Positions 39,031 through 50,962 of a stretch of 64,000 nt of DNA are shown here, in pieces; the stretch's first letter is position 1, and the number at the start of each line of letters is the position of its first letter. The DNA comes from Tanytarsus gracilentus. Lineage: Eukaryota > Arthropoda > Insecta > Diptera > Chironomidae. The DNA is taken from NCBI GenBank assembly GCA_038502055.1, contig JAXRKN010000042.1, positions 3,224,001 through 3,288,000 of the forward strand, written 5' to 3'. A program made the position numbers and the translations under genes. The notes beneath the pieces were generated by a model. That model made no database searches and had not been told where the DNA came from. It saw nothing but the letters and a program-made list of their open reading frames with translations.

Positions 39031-40123
39031 TTACAAATATTTCTGTCCCTCCATAATTTTCATCCATTTAGCGAGTGGCCCATGGTTGTTCAAGAATTGG
39101 ACACCAACACCGTCGGGGATGAATCGTTTTTCCTCTCGGTATTTCTCAAACTCATCGCGGTCAAAACGTGTGAATCCCCATTTTTTGGAGACGAAGATCT
39201 TCTGACGACCAGGGAACTTGAACTTGGCACGACGCAAAGCTTCAATTACTTGTGCCTTATAACGATCGCTTGAACGCACGGACATGATTGGCTGACCGAT
39301 ACGCACGCGAGCAACGGTACCTTGTGGTTTACCGAAAGCACCACGCATTCCTGTTTGGAGCCTATAAGAAGAGAGATGTCAGTGTCTATTTATAAATTAT
39401 TATTTTCGATGAACATGGATGTTTTAGAAACTCAGACAAAAAGTCAACGTGTAAATTCATTTGCTATAATCACTAATAAGTAATTTCATAGCCCAATGCT
39501 TGATCATCATTGTAAAATAGTAGAAATGTCTTTTAAAAATAAACACATAGCTTACCTATCAGCTCCAGCGCACGACAACATCTTGTTGATACGAATGACA
39601 TGGAATGGATGTAGTCGCATTCTAATGTGGAACTGATCTTTACCGCAGAATTTCACAAGATATTTGTTGCAGCAAATACGTCCTGCTTCCAAAGCTTCCG
39701 AGCTGAGCTGTTCATATTCATCTGACACGAGATGAACACAGAGAGGGAATTCCTCGACGTAAGCCTTCTTTCTGCCCAAATCAAAGATACGAATTTTAGC
39801 GTCTGGGACACCACGACAGAAACGCGATTTTGGGTACGGCTTGTTCTTACAATAACGGTAGCTGTAAGAGAGAACATTTTAATGGTTAGACATGCTTTCA
39901 TGTTTAATTCCGTTTAAGATTAACGTGTCACACGGATTATTGAGATACGAATCGTTTAATTCAATCCATCTCTCACCCTAAATCCATTTTTTGATTTCCC
40001 TTCTTTTAAATTTTCTTCGTAAAAAATCGAAAGTAGTTTAACTTTACGATCGACTTTTGTCGGAGAAGGGGAACGTATTTAAAATTAAGGCACAACTCAC
40101 CATCTTGCTGGACGTCTACCCAT
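39031..40123 (-). CDS. RpL10: Ribosomal protein uL16 (RpL10)
   Basis: Three coding exons, 40123-40101, 39861-39556 and 39361-39031, give 660 bp and 219 residues, the normal length for animal uL16. The protein begins [20 protein letters not shown] and ends LAKWMKIMEGQKYL. The conserved loop region (RLQTGMRGAFGKPQGTVARV) that reaches toward the peptidyl-transferase centre is present. uL16 joins the 60S subunit late and is needed for release of Nmd3. A non-coding first exon with a pyrimidine-tract start is predicted at about 40513-40501, joined across a 5' UTR intron ending at 40133. Intron 2 (39362-39555) may hold a box C/D snoRNA. Confidence 0.98.
39425..39517 (-). ncRNA. Candidate box C/D snoRNA in RpL10 intron 2
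   Basis: On the RpL10 sense strand the intron contains a C box ATGATGA (39510-39504) and, about 75 nt later, a D box CTGA (39435-39432). Short complementary flanks (TTTTA and TAAAA, with AC/GT next to the boxes) could form the terminal stem. Ribosomal-protein introns are a common host for snoRNAs. A convincing C'/D' pair and an rRNA target were not established, so this is tentative. Confidence 0.4.
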
Positions 40124-40495
40124 CTTGATGACTAAAAATATATAGAAAAATAACCTCAATTATTGAAATGAAACAAAAATCAAGTTTATGAATAATTATG
40201 CTTCTATAATGATCTCAATTGAACTGGTTAGTGATTCAAATAAGAGTGTGAGTAATTAAACGGAAATTAGTTAACTAAAAGACCTTGAAGTCAGCAAAAA
40301 ATCTCGTGGAGAAATGCAAGTCATAATTTTTATGAAATAATCCACGTTTTAATGCTCGAAATAGTTTTACTCCATTAGCTAACCGACTTATATAGTGTTA
40401 TTAACATTTTATTTAATTAAATAGTTTAATTAAGATCGATTTAAATGAATATTTCGAGAATGCACTAAAGAAATCACCTTGTCTCTCGAGTAGAT

Positions 40496-40513
40496 CTCAC
40501 CAAAAAAGAAAGA
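40496..40513 (-). promoter_or_regulatory. Predicted 5' TOP start and first splice donor of RpL10
   Basis: Reading the minus strand, CTTTCTTTTTTG is directly followed by the donor GTGAGA. A C followed by an uninterrupted pyrimidine run is the 5' terminal oligopyrimidine signature of ribosomal-protein mRNAs, which lets mTOR/LARP1 control their translation. The very short first exon would join to the acceptor just before the ATG at 40123. The exact cap site is inferred. Confidence 0.6.
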
Positions 40514-40621
40514 TTTGTAGACGCGACTTGATCAAGTCTAAAATTCAAAAAAATAAAAACCGTTACTTTTATGAGTGTCCATGAATTTTATTCTCTTTTA
40601 AATACATTTGAGTCAATAATT

Positions 40622-42778
40622 TTAATTTTCAGTAGTTTTAGCGCCCTGCGTTGTTTCATTTATGGTTGACGAGAGAAGTTGCCGTGTAGACGAAGAGCTG
40701 CTATAACTGCTTGAATCACCACTTCGATTCGATACCTGTGAGTTTCCCGAGAGAGGAGAATCAGGTAATTCGGAATCTTTGACGAGGGTGGCGAGCGGGG
40801 TACGATTCTCTTTCTAAATTTTAACACAATTAAAAAATTTGAAATTTGAATTAAAAATCGCTTTTACCTTCTCAGATTTTACGGGACTTAAAATAGTGTG
40901 CGATTCATCGGGATCGTCGGGTGTGTAATAGTCAGAATCTTCTCCCTTATGTCCAACGCACTTTAATGGCTAAAATGTTAATATTTAATAAAACTAGAAA
41001 TATATCCGAAATATTTCTTACATTTTCCTCTTCTTTAGCCGTTAGCGACTGCTCAGTTGGACTCTTGTGCATGTTAATTTCCGTTAATTCCTCCTGCTGA
41101 CTCGTTACTAAGAGTGGCGATAACTTTTCAGCTTCACTATCATCGTCCTAAAATTAATACTTTTATGTAAATTTAACTGTCATTTAAAAAATTATCATCT
41201 TACATTCATTGAGCCTTTCTCATTGACATATTTCACGCAATCTCGATCACGTTCGCGCAACGATAGATTTTTAGTGAGACACTTTTTCTCTTTACTGTTA
41301 CTAGCCGACTTTTTAATCTCCACTGTACTCTCTTCTAGTGGCGATGTTGCTTCGGAAAGATTTGATTTTTCAATTGTCTTAAGAGAGTCGACGGGACTCG
41401 TTGCTTTTTGCTCTTTATCAGCGAGCATTAGGGTGCTGTTTTTGCGATCGATGCTACTTCTCTTGTGAATAGGTCCATTGAGAGCTTCAATGAGTGACAC
41501 GGAAATGTAGCCGATGGGAATGTTTTCGCCATCTTGCTGATTAATATTGATTATTGGCGTATTTGACTTTTGTACTGCTCTAATTTGAAGGAGTGCACGG
41601 AATGGAGAGCGACATATGGGGCAATTATTCGCTTGATATCTTAACGAGTCAGCACATGAGTTGCAAAGACAGAGATGCTTGCATGGAAGAATTAGGGTAT
41701 CGCGTGGCTCACAAATACAAATTACGCACTCCGAGCCACTATCTTCGTCATCGTCAGTCGTGACCTATAATTAGCGAGTTATTAATCTTATCATGACTCT
41801 TTATGTCCATTGACTCACCCTTGTCAAGTTCTTATTTTCTATACCATATATTTCCTGAAGTAAATAGCACAATCCTACAAAGAAGTTTTTTTATTCTTCA
41901 ATTTTTAACTAAAACAAACTCACCATCGACAAAAATCTTTTGTTTCATAGCACGAACATGATAATCTCCATCGGATACATTATGATGGTCGATAACACAG
42001 ATGGTGGAGTGAGAATGAATTGAAGTGGCATCGGGTATGGGCTCGTCAATTACGCAATGAATAACTATCGGATAAACGTCCTTTTCGCCACTGTATTGTA
42101 AATCTTCATCGACATACTTGTTGGGATAGAAGATGTGTGACGGCTGTGTGAAAACTTGACTAGCTCCCTTTTCATATTTAAACGACTCCGACACCAATTC
42201 AGGATCTCTCGATAGATAGTTAATACTGTTATTTGTAATCTCCTCGGTACAGAAGTAATAAATTTTAATTGCACATTTCAGATCAGCATCAAAAGTAAAC
42301 TCTACATTGTATCCTCCTTTTCCGCCACCATCTGACTTGACCAACTTTACGGATTCCTTGCGTATATTAACAAACGATTTCAGGGCCTTTGTTGGCTCCT
42401 GATTTTTTGGTGGTAAATAAGGAAACTGAAATAGATTCAGAGAAAATAAAAAAAAGAGAAATTTTAAGCATATACGCATGACACAATTAAATCAATTAAT
42501 TCTGAATTACTGCTGTGGGTTTGGGTGCTAGCCAATTTAAGTCACTGTTTTCGCCAAAAAGATAACTTTCCGGGATGGTTTGATCATGTCTATCTCCGCC
42601 CATAATGAAAGATGATGAAAAGTAATTTCCTATAAAGAAAATTTTAGAAATATTTTTTTAATACCAAATTAGTTAGCACTTTCTTACCCGTTTTCGGAGG
42701 ATATCTATAGTTCTGGACAATTTCATTCTCTTCCACCACATCATTATTATTATTTAATCGACTAAATATGTGACCCAT
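40622..42778 (-). CDS. Mahogunin/RNF157-type RING E3 ubiquitin ligase
   Basis: Eight exons: 42778-42688, 42629-42511, 42425-41924, 41874-41819, 41764-41204, 41147-41022, 40969-40868 and 40813-40622. They total 1749 bp, encoding 582 residues. The N-terminus MGHIFS fits an N-myristoylation signal, as in mammalian MGRN1. The central beta-rich domain (NVEFTFDADLKCAIKIYYFC) is the conserved Mahogunin substrate-binding region. The RING finger starts at Cys269 (CVICICEPRDTLILPCKHLC... CPICRSPF), a C3HC4 type. The long C-terminal tail is Ser/Glu-rich and low in complexity, and ends TTQGAKTTEN. The family ubiquitinates endosomal and signalling proteins such as TSG101 and melanocortin/Smoothened-linked receptors. 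The gene is divergent from GTPBP10, with 154 bp between start codons. Its stop lies only about 110 bp from the RpL10 start region. Confidence 0.94.
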
Positions 42779-42932
42779 TTTTTAATGAAATATTTTTTTT
42801 TGTGTTGGGAAAAACTTCGAAATTAACCGCAACGAAGAGCACACTTTTCGAACATAATTCGAACATAAACAATAACAAAAAAGCACAACATTGTGAAAAT
42901 ATTTTTTATAGTTTTAAAATAAAAATTAAGTT
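42779..42932. promoter_or_regulatory. 154-bp bidirectional promoter between Mahogunin-like gene and GTPBP10
   Basis: Two start codons face outward across this short AT-rich spacer, so both 5' UTRs and promoters must fit here. It contains the repeats CGAACATAA and TCGAACATA near 42848-42866. The function is inferred from arrangement. Confidence 0.6.
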
Positions 42933-44195
42933 ATGGTGTTATTATCGGGCACACTTTTTAAGCTACAGAGACAAGCGAAGAAAATTATAAGAAAACCATT
43001 TCTCGACACATTTGAGCTAAATGTCATAGGTGGGCATGGAGGGAATGGAGCTCCGAAATATGGTGGAGTCGGTGGTCAGGGGGGCGCGGTGGTGTTAAGA
43101 GCAACAGAGGAGATGACACTCCATAAATTGTGGAAACAATATCCCAACAAGCAGGTTCGAATCTTTAAAATTTGACTATAGTTAAAATATATATAAAAAA
43201 TTGCTTTAGATCAGAGCGGCAAGTGGTGAAGACTCAAGCAAGGCACGACTTGTCGGCAGGAGAGGTGAGGACATTATAGTGCAAGTGCCACCTGGAATTA
43301 CAGTCGTTGACCGAGAATCAAATAAAGCATTCGCAGAACTTAATGAAGTGGAAGAGACAGTTTTGGTTGCACGTGGAGGTAAAATATTCAGCATTTATTT
43401 TAATTAAAATAATTATTAAATTCAATTAAAGGAAGAGGAGGCTCTACTGAAAGTAATTTTATAGGAGAAAAAGGTGATATGAAAAAAGTGTTTTTAGACC
43501 TTAAACTCATCGCCGATGTTGGTCTTGTTGGCTTTCCAAATGCCGGCAAAAGTACACTCATGAGAGCAATTTCAAACGCAAAACCGAAAATTGCCTCTTA
43601 TCCTTTCACAACAATTAATCCGCAAATAGGAATTCTTGATTATCCCGATCGACGTCAAATAGCGATGGCCGATCTTCCAGGTCTCATTGAGGGTGCACAC
43701 AAAAATATCGGAATGGGTCATCAATTTTTAAAGCATGTCGAACGTACTAGGCTCCTGATGCTAATAGTCGACATTCATGGATTTCAATTGAGTGTCAGGC
43801 ACATTAGTCGAAATTGTTTGGAGAATGTTTATGCACTAAATAAGGAACTAGAGCTTTATGATGAGACACTCCTTGAGAAGCCAGCAATTTTATTAGTGAA
43901 CAAAATGGACACGGATGGAAGTGAAGAGAAATTTATTATGAATGAAAAGTTCTTAAACGATCTAACACTAAAGGTTCAAGAATGTCCGGAAGAAATTCGT
44001 CCACAAAAATTGCTAAAATTTGAGCGAATTATTCCGATATCTGCAAAGCACAGAAAGGAGATTGATAAAGTCAAGAAGGAAATTCGTGACGTCATCGATC
44101 TCGTTGAGGAAAGAAATCGTCCGGAAAGTCTTGAGGAAAAAATTTTCGATCGATTGAGAAATAAGCTTATGGAACATGGTCCAAAACTTGTGTAG
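42933..44195 (+). CDS. GTPBP10, mitochondrial Obg-family GTPase for large-subunit assembly
   Basis: Three exons, 42933-43154, 43210-43378 and 43432-44195, give 1155 bp and 384 residues, matching animal GTPBP10. The N-terminal Obg fold has the Gly-rich loops (GGHGGNGAPKYGGVGGQGG, then RGGGRGG). The G domain has G1 GFPNAGKST, G3 DLPGLIEGAH, G4 NKMD and G5 SAK. Obg GTPases act late in large ribosomal subunit maturation; GTPBP10 does so in mitochondria. The basic N-terminus (KLQRQAKKIIRK) fits an import signal. The first donor is the unusual CAG|GTTCGA, chosen because it keeps the frame. Confidence in identity is high and in that junction moderate. Confidence 0.95.
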
Positions 44196-44705
44196 AAGAA
44201 TTATTAAAAAATAGAGTTTTATATTTAAAATCCAAAAGCGTTAATTTTTTAATAAGTTTACATCAACATGTGCTTTTGAAAAAAATAACATGCAGTTAAT
44301 TATGCAATTTACCTTGATCTACTACATCATTCGTCAACGTCATTTCGCAAATACTTAAAAGGCGTGATAATTTTTGCTCTTTATCATTTTTCAGCTATCT
44401 CTTCGAGTGTTGTCAAATTCTTTTTTAAAGATATTTTTGAAGAAAATGATTGAGAAAATCAACAGCAGCGAGGGAGTAATAATAGTTTATATACACACAA
44501 GATAGGAGGGATCATAAAATGCTCGAGTTTATGCCTTCATTTACGTCTCTCGATTTTTAGTTCTCTTATAGACGTCGAACATTGAGGTACAGATCAGCTC
44601 GTAAGATTCTTTCAAAAATTGTTTCTTTTTCAAATCTATTTTTAGATTGTGTAATTTTTTTCTATTCTAAGATTTTAATTGCATTTTAACCATCGCATTT
44701 TAGAC

Positions 44706-46364
44706 ATGTCACTCTTTATTAAAAACGCTAAGATCGTTAATTTTGATTCGATAATTGAAAGCTCAATTTACATCGAAGATGGGATAATTAAATTTATTGG
44801 GAGTGAAAAAGATTTTAAAGTTCCTGAAAGTGTCAAAGTTATCGATGCTGCGGGAAAATACATTTTACCAGGAGGAATTGGTATGAAAATTATACTAAAT
44901 TTAAATTATTTAATTAACTATTTTGCATATATTTATTTTGAAGATCCTCACACGCATATGGAATTAGAATTTGGTGGCACTGTTGCAGTGGACGATTTTT
45001 ATCATGGAACATGTGCAGCCGTTGCTGGTGGGACGACAACGATCATTGATTTTGTCATACCTAAGAAAGGTCAATCGTTGTTGGAAGCTTACGATCAGTG
45101 GAGAGTTAAGGCGGGTGCTAAAGCAGTTTGCGATTATGGATTTGTAAGAAATTTTCTATATATAGTAAAAACTTGAAATTATTTCTATAAATTTAGCATT
45201 GTGCAATAACATGGTGGTCACCGAAAGTTGCCGAAGAAATGGGAATTTTGTGCAGAGAAAAAGGAATTAGTTCCTTTAAAATGTTCATGGCATACAAGGG
45301 ACTTTTCATGTTGAATGATGGTGAACTTTATGAAACTTTTGAGAGGATTCGCGATCTTGGTGCTTTGGCTCAAGTATGTGATAATTGTAATTGAAATAAA
45401 TGTGTTAAAAAATAATTTTTGGATATCTTCAGGTGCATGCCGAAAACGGCGAAGTGATTGCCAAGAATGTGATCAAACTTTTAGAAAGTGGAATTCGAGG
45501 ACCCGAAGGACATGAGCTTTCTCGAACGGAGGATGTTGAAGCAGAAGCAACAAATCGTGCATGCATGATCGCTCATCAAACAAATTGCCCTCTCTATGTT
45601 GTTCATGTCATGTCAATTTCAGCTGCCGAAGAAGTATCCAGAGCTCGTAAAAATTGGGGAAATAATTTTATTTTTGGTGAGACACTTGCAGCTGCTTTAG
45701 GCACTGATGGAAATGAGTATGGCGATAAATGTTGGCACCATGCAGCCGCTCACATCATGAGCCCACCATTGAGACCAAGAAAAGAAACCAAAGAAGTTTT
45801 AATGAAAATGTTAATGACTGACGATCTTCAGACAACCGGCTCTGATAATTGCACATTTAACAAGGATCAAAAGGAACTGGGACTCGACGATTTTTCAAAG
45901 ATTCCGAACGGTGTCAATGGCGTTGAAGATCGAATGAGTGTCATATGGGAGAAAGGAGTTCACAATGGCATAATCGACCCACAAAGATTTGTCGCAATCA
46001 CATCGTGAGTAGTAAAGCATTGCGTGCAGCATTGAAAAAACATTCTAATTGAGCTTTTTATTTCAGTACGAATGCTGCGAAAATTTTTAATCTTTACCCT
46101 AGGAAAGGAGCAATTTTAGTTGGTTCTGATGCAGATTTAGTAATTTGGAATCACAAAACTACTCGCACAATTTCTGTTAAAACTCATCATCACGCATGCG
46201 ACTTTAACATTTTTGAAGGACAGACTTGCCATGGCGTGCCCGAAATTGTGATCGTTAATGGAAAAATTTGCTATGAAAACGAAAAATTGACAGTGACCAA
46301 AGGATCGGGAAGATTTTTGCCGCGTGAATGTTTCAACTCGTACATTAATGGAAATTGTAAATAA
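44706..46364 (+). CDS. Dihydropyrimidinase (CRMP/DHP family, catalytic form)
   Basis: Five exons, 44706-44880, 44944-45143, 45197-45373, 45433-46004 and 46067-46364, give 1422 bp and 473 residues. The start ATG (MSLFIKNAKIVN) is the first in frame. Zinc-centre residues of the amidohydrolase fold are intact: PHTH (His61, His63), the carboxylated lysine Lys153 in FKMFMAYKG, His186 in VHAENG, His in YVVHVMS and Asp in GSDNCTF. This argues for active dihydropyrimidinase (ring opening of dihydrouracil/dihydrothymine in pyrimidine breakdown) and not the inactive CRMP scaffold. The family signature GVNGVEDRMSVIWEKGVHNG is present. The protein ends soon after FLPRECFNSY, so it lacks the tail of about 40 residues of mammalian DHP. 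AATAAA at about 46421 is a likely polyadenylation signal. In Drosophila one locus makes both DHP and CRMP by alternative exons; no second version of an exon was seen here. Confidence 0.95.
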
Positions 46365-46584
46365 TTTAATGTAAACTTTTTACTTACCATGTGACTCGTG
46401 CCTTAAAAAAATTTGCATATAATAAAAAGATTTTTGAAATTCTTGAATTTTTTGTCTCTCATTTTTTATTCATTTCAGATTTTGATTCCCAATTAATAAT
46501 TCTAATAGATTTCTTCATGTCTGACGTATATTTTTCTTGAAATGTGTGTACCATTTCTTAATTTCTTGACACCATTACAACCCA

Positions 46585-49500
46585 TTACAATGTTTGCCTG
46601 TAAAGTTCGCCATAACCGAAGGAAAAAATAAAGTTAGGGTTAAAAGCTAGTCTTGGGAATTTTCCAATCAGTTTTTTTAGGTTAAAAAAAATTAAAAGCA
46701 AATTTTTCAATCAGCATCAACAAAAAAATGTTGAGTTTAAAATTGATTAGATACTTTTGAGTTGTTAGGCAACTTTTAAAAAATAAAAATAAAAACAAAA
46801 AATATAAATATCACAACGTCTCATGCGTTAAGAAAAGGCAGCCAATTGAGTTTTGGACCAATTCGTCCTTATTTTAGATCCGGACATCAAATAAATTTGT
46901 GCTTAAAGCATTTTTAAAATAAAAATTTTGTGCGCCTCTCAAAACACATAAAACTTTGTGATTCTGAAGCATGAAATTCAAAAAAATTTAATTTTCATAC
47001 CTTTGAATTAAATTAAATACATACAAAAAATGCTGTTTTATATTTAGATACAAAATATGCTCTGTATAAAAAGAGTTTTATGAAATATAATTTTTGGATA
47101 AATTTTGTCTTTTATAACATTCTTAAATTTTTATATAACTTTCTCTAATTATTAGATTTTCTATAAAAATCTCCAAATATTTCTAATTTCATGATGATGA
47201 TCGCTGCGAATTTGTAAACACGTTTGTGAGAAAATTAATTTCGAGAATTTCCTCTTTAAAAAATTCTCTTTGGTTAAAGTTTGAACACTTGAAAGTTTTG
47301 TTTGATAGCCTTTTGTGTTTTAAAAATGCGTTTGAATTTTCTCAAAATTAATTTTCCCACGACTAAACATTTAAATTTTTTCAGATGACTTAGTGTAAAT
47401 TTACGAAAAAAATTATGGCTGTATAAGTTGTCTCTGTGATGGCATGAATTTAAAGTTTTGCGAAGTTATCGCTACAATCCCTAAAAGAGTTTTAAAAAAC
47501 GAAAAAAATGGTAAATTTTCCAATTTGGTTTAATTTTGAGGGAGGAGAAAAAATAAGAAAAATATTTTCTATCACCAAAATTAAAATAATTGAAATAATA
47601 AGAAAAACTTAATGTTAGAAAGCAATTTTAGGTAGGCAAGCGTTAAAAGTTTAAATCTTATATACAGGTTTAGCAATTTACCCGTCAACCAAGCAGCACC
47701 ATTTATTTTAAAATCTCTTAAAGTTCTGTGAATAGTGTTTAAAGTACATTGACGATTACGTTGAATTTTCTTTAGCTTTTACAATTTATCATCTTCAATA
47801 AGGACAAGAAAGGCGTGAATTATAACAAGGTTAAGTGCGAAGGACTTATATGACTATACAAAAATATCTCTATTAAAATATATTTTCTTTATTTTTTTTT
47901 TGCACATTTTTAGCACCGCCTTTTTTAAAAGTTTTACAAGGCGAGCTCAATTGCTTCAACTTTGTATGTGTGCAGTTTGAATTAAGAATCTATGAGCTCT
48001 CGAATAACGTCAAAAGACAAAAATATTGCAGTAATTAAAGCTATTCATTTAAGTTTTCAAGTTTACTAGAACAAAATCTTCATAATCGGTTCGATTACAA
48101 AGTCCAGAAACTCATACGACGCTGAAGAATATTTCAACAATTATCAATGGATGAACATTTAAAATTATTTTCAGTTCAAATTGTACTTTTCAACTATGTA
48201 GTCCACCGAAAATTATATTTTAAATGTCCATTCATTGTTTTTATACTTAAATAAAAAGCTGTGCTAATAAATCATATGCCTCAACCTAAGAATTTTTTTT
48301 AAATTGTTAGCTGCAGTACTAATTATTTTCTATCACTCTTCATTACACCAATTCATCACAACTTTTCATCTTCATCACTCTAAATTGTTTAAAATTTCTA
48401 AATCTCTATATAAGAACATTCATCGAAAAATAGTTAATCTTTAAAATGCGATTTTTCTAAATATTTTTAACGCGATATATATGTAGTGTTATTTTCGATT
48501 AGTCTATCATCCATTTATGCGTACATGAAATATTCTTCAGGAAAGTATTTGAAGAGAGCACTCGAACGATATCGACAAGTGCTCTCTTTCCACATTCATC
48601 AATCATAACCAACAATCAATAAATATATATATTTAATTATGTAACATGTGTTTCAATTAAAACAACAATTATTAATTTCGTCATTCAAAAAGATAAATCA
48701 AAAAGGTTGTATAAATTAGGAAACAGAAAAGAGAAAATAGTCAAGGTGGGAAACGAGTTTACTTACATGTGTTCTGGGTGATTGCGAATGCAATCAATGA
48801 GTTGAGTTGGCTTAATTTCGTTGGTGCAAATTCGGTGGATTGCGGTGAAGAGTGGAAATTTGTCTTCCATGCCCTTTGCCTTCAACATGACGTTAACTTC
48901 AGCGGCAGTGATTGGGCCCTGTTTAAAAATAGTTTGGCCATCGATAAAGCGTAGCTAAAAACAAATTATCTCATACCTGTAATTTTTGTCCGTTAAGCAT
49001 TTCCTTCTCGAGGTCAGCAATGCTCTTTCCTGTTTTTACGAAGGCCTCACTACATTTACGGTTGCGACCACCGTAGCATGTTGTAATCAAATCAGCAACA
49101 CCGCATGATTCGAAGAATGTGGCTAATTTGCTTCCCGGGTAGAATACATCAACAAACTTGATCATTTCCATTAGTCCTAATCTGATAACAGCTGCCTTGG
49201 TATTGTCGCCCAAGCCTAAGCCATCAACAAAGCCTGCACCGCAGGCAACAATGTTTTTAAGAGCACCACAAATTTCTACAGCGTCAACGTCATCACTAAC
49301 GACTACACGGAAGTTTGGCGTTTGGAAGAGATCACGGAGAATCGGAGCCATTTTTTTGTCCTTGACACCGATAGTTGTTTCACAGAACTTTTCATCGGCA
49401 ACTTCATTGGCCAAATTGGCACCCATCAAGACAGCGCATGGAATCTAATTTTAAAGGAATAGCTTAATTTATCTTTAAATTTCTTAAAAATGTTTGCCAA

Positions 49501-50962
49501 TTTACCTGCAAATGTTTGGTGATAAGGTGAGAAATCAATTCAATTCCACCACCTTCGGCTACATCAAAGCCCTTGATAAGGGACAATCCGATTGCGGATG
49601 ACTTGATTTTTCCAACTGAAAAAAAATTACATGCGAGTATCAGTAGAGTATCTTGTCATTACGCAGCAATTTTTTTACCCATTTGGGCGCCAAGGCCTTT
49701 AATAAATTGATGGGGGATGACGAAAATTAAAATATCAGCATCCTTGGCAGCCTCAACGACGTCCGGAACGGCAATCTACTTATGCAAATAAAGAAATATA
49801 GTAAATAAATTGGCAAGGTGTCAACGGCTTATTATATCAGCAGAAGAAAAAGAAAGGAGAAATGTAATCAAAAGTCAAAAGTATTTTTAGAACTAATTAA
49901 TCGAAAATTTTACAAAGAAGTCCCACAACATCAACAGCAAGAAAAAATCTAAAAATTGTTGTCTCTTAATAATCTCTTTCTCTTTTGCTCATTTACTTTT
50001 AAGAATGAAAAAAAATGATAACGATGGAATGTGCTTACAATGTTCTCAGGCAATTTGTGTCCGGGCAAGTACTTGACATTCTCGTGTGTTGTATTGATGA
50101 TTTCTGTGAGCTTTTTGCCTTCGATCATCTCCTCGAAGACGTACATCGTTACGCGATCTGAGGATTTTTTTTTAAAAAAGAACGCAGTTAAATTTTTAAA
50201 AATCCACTTGAAAGCTTTTCAATGATTTATAGAGTTATTAAAAGCTGACCGCTCACCTTCATATTGTGGCAAGTTTTTGGCATTAACTCCAACAATTTTC
50301 GCGATGGCTGAGCCCCTGAGAAGTGTAAACATAAGTCAACTAAGTTATTCAACAACATTAAGAGTGTCATTGAGAAAAATATATATCTCTCTATAGCGCT
50401 TTGACTCCATGCGAGGTGCATTATTTTATCGAGCGATGTCAGTTTTTCTTTTCATTTTTTTAAAAACTATATACATGCAGCTCATTGCATAACGCTTGTG
50501 CATTGAAATAGGGGAAAAGTGTGCATTTTCTCTGATTCTCGTGCTGCTGCCACGAAAGACCTTGAACTTTATTTTTATATTCACTTTTGTACTCTAAATA
50601 TGTTTTCCTTCTTCCTCATGGGCTGTCACTCGCTCAGTATATATTATCAATAATCTTCACACATGAACGTGAACTTTTAATATATAAACTGTTTTTATTA
50701 TGGAAGCGAAAACTACTTGACAACACGATAACACGAATCATGAATGAAAGCTTTTATCAGTTAAATCTGATAAAAGTCCTAAAGTTCATGTTATGTCATC
50801 TATGAGAGATTTTCACTCAATGCCCTTCTCGCTTACGATAATTCGAGAAAATTATTAAAATGCACTATTACGACGTCGTTGAATAATAACAATTGAGATT
50901 TCACATTATTCTCCTTCTTACCAGTTGCCAGATCCAACGATACACACTTTTGTCTTTGACAT
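46585..50962 (-). CDS. Gpdh1: NAD-dependent glycerol-3-phosphate dehydrogenase with two alternative C-termini
   Basis: Seven exons, 50962-50922, 50315-50257, 50157-50039, 49775-49679, 49615-49506, 49444-48977 and 48918-48763, give 1050 bp and 349 residues ending IRNHPEHM. The NAD-binding motif GSGNWGSA is split by intron 1. The catalytic lysine region (GALKNIVACGAGFVDGLG) and substrate loop (GLMEMIKFVDVFYPGS) are intact. The enzyme interconverts dihydroxyacetone phosphate and glycerol-3-phosphate in the cytosol, supporting the flight-muscle shuttle and lipid synthesis. The stop codon overlaps a perfect donor (CACAT|GTAAGT). Splicing from 48767 to an acceptor at 46598 would join AT to GCAAACATTGTAA (46597-46585), giving ...HPEHM-QTL (352 residues). 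This mirrors the Drosophila QNL-tailed muscle isoform. The last exon is convergent with dihydropyrimidinase. Confidence 0.95.
48552..48588. other. 11-bp perfect inverted repeat (hairpin) in the Gpdh1 3' intron/UTR region
   Basis: AAGAGAGCACT at 48552-48562 is exactly complementary to AGTGCTCTCTT at 48578-48588, with a 15-nt loop. It lies about 175 bp past the Gpdh1 stop, so it would be in the 3' UTR of the short isoform and in the intron of the long one. Its role is unknown. Confidence 0.7.

Noticed and set aside
39031..39273. Long + strand frames across RpL10 exon 3
   Set aside because: Antisense shadow of a highly conserved ribosomal protein exon.
43154..43165. GGTTCGAATC resembling a tRNA B box
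   Set aside because: No acceptor, D or anticodon arms around it; it is the donor region of GTPBP10 exon 1.
47700..47760. Possible second Gpdh1 alternative last exon (acceptor before AACTTTAAG on minus strand)
   Set aside because: It would not restore the Met codon or resemble known GPDH tails; the acceptor at 46598 fits much better.
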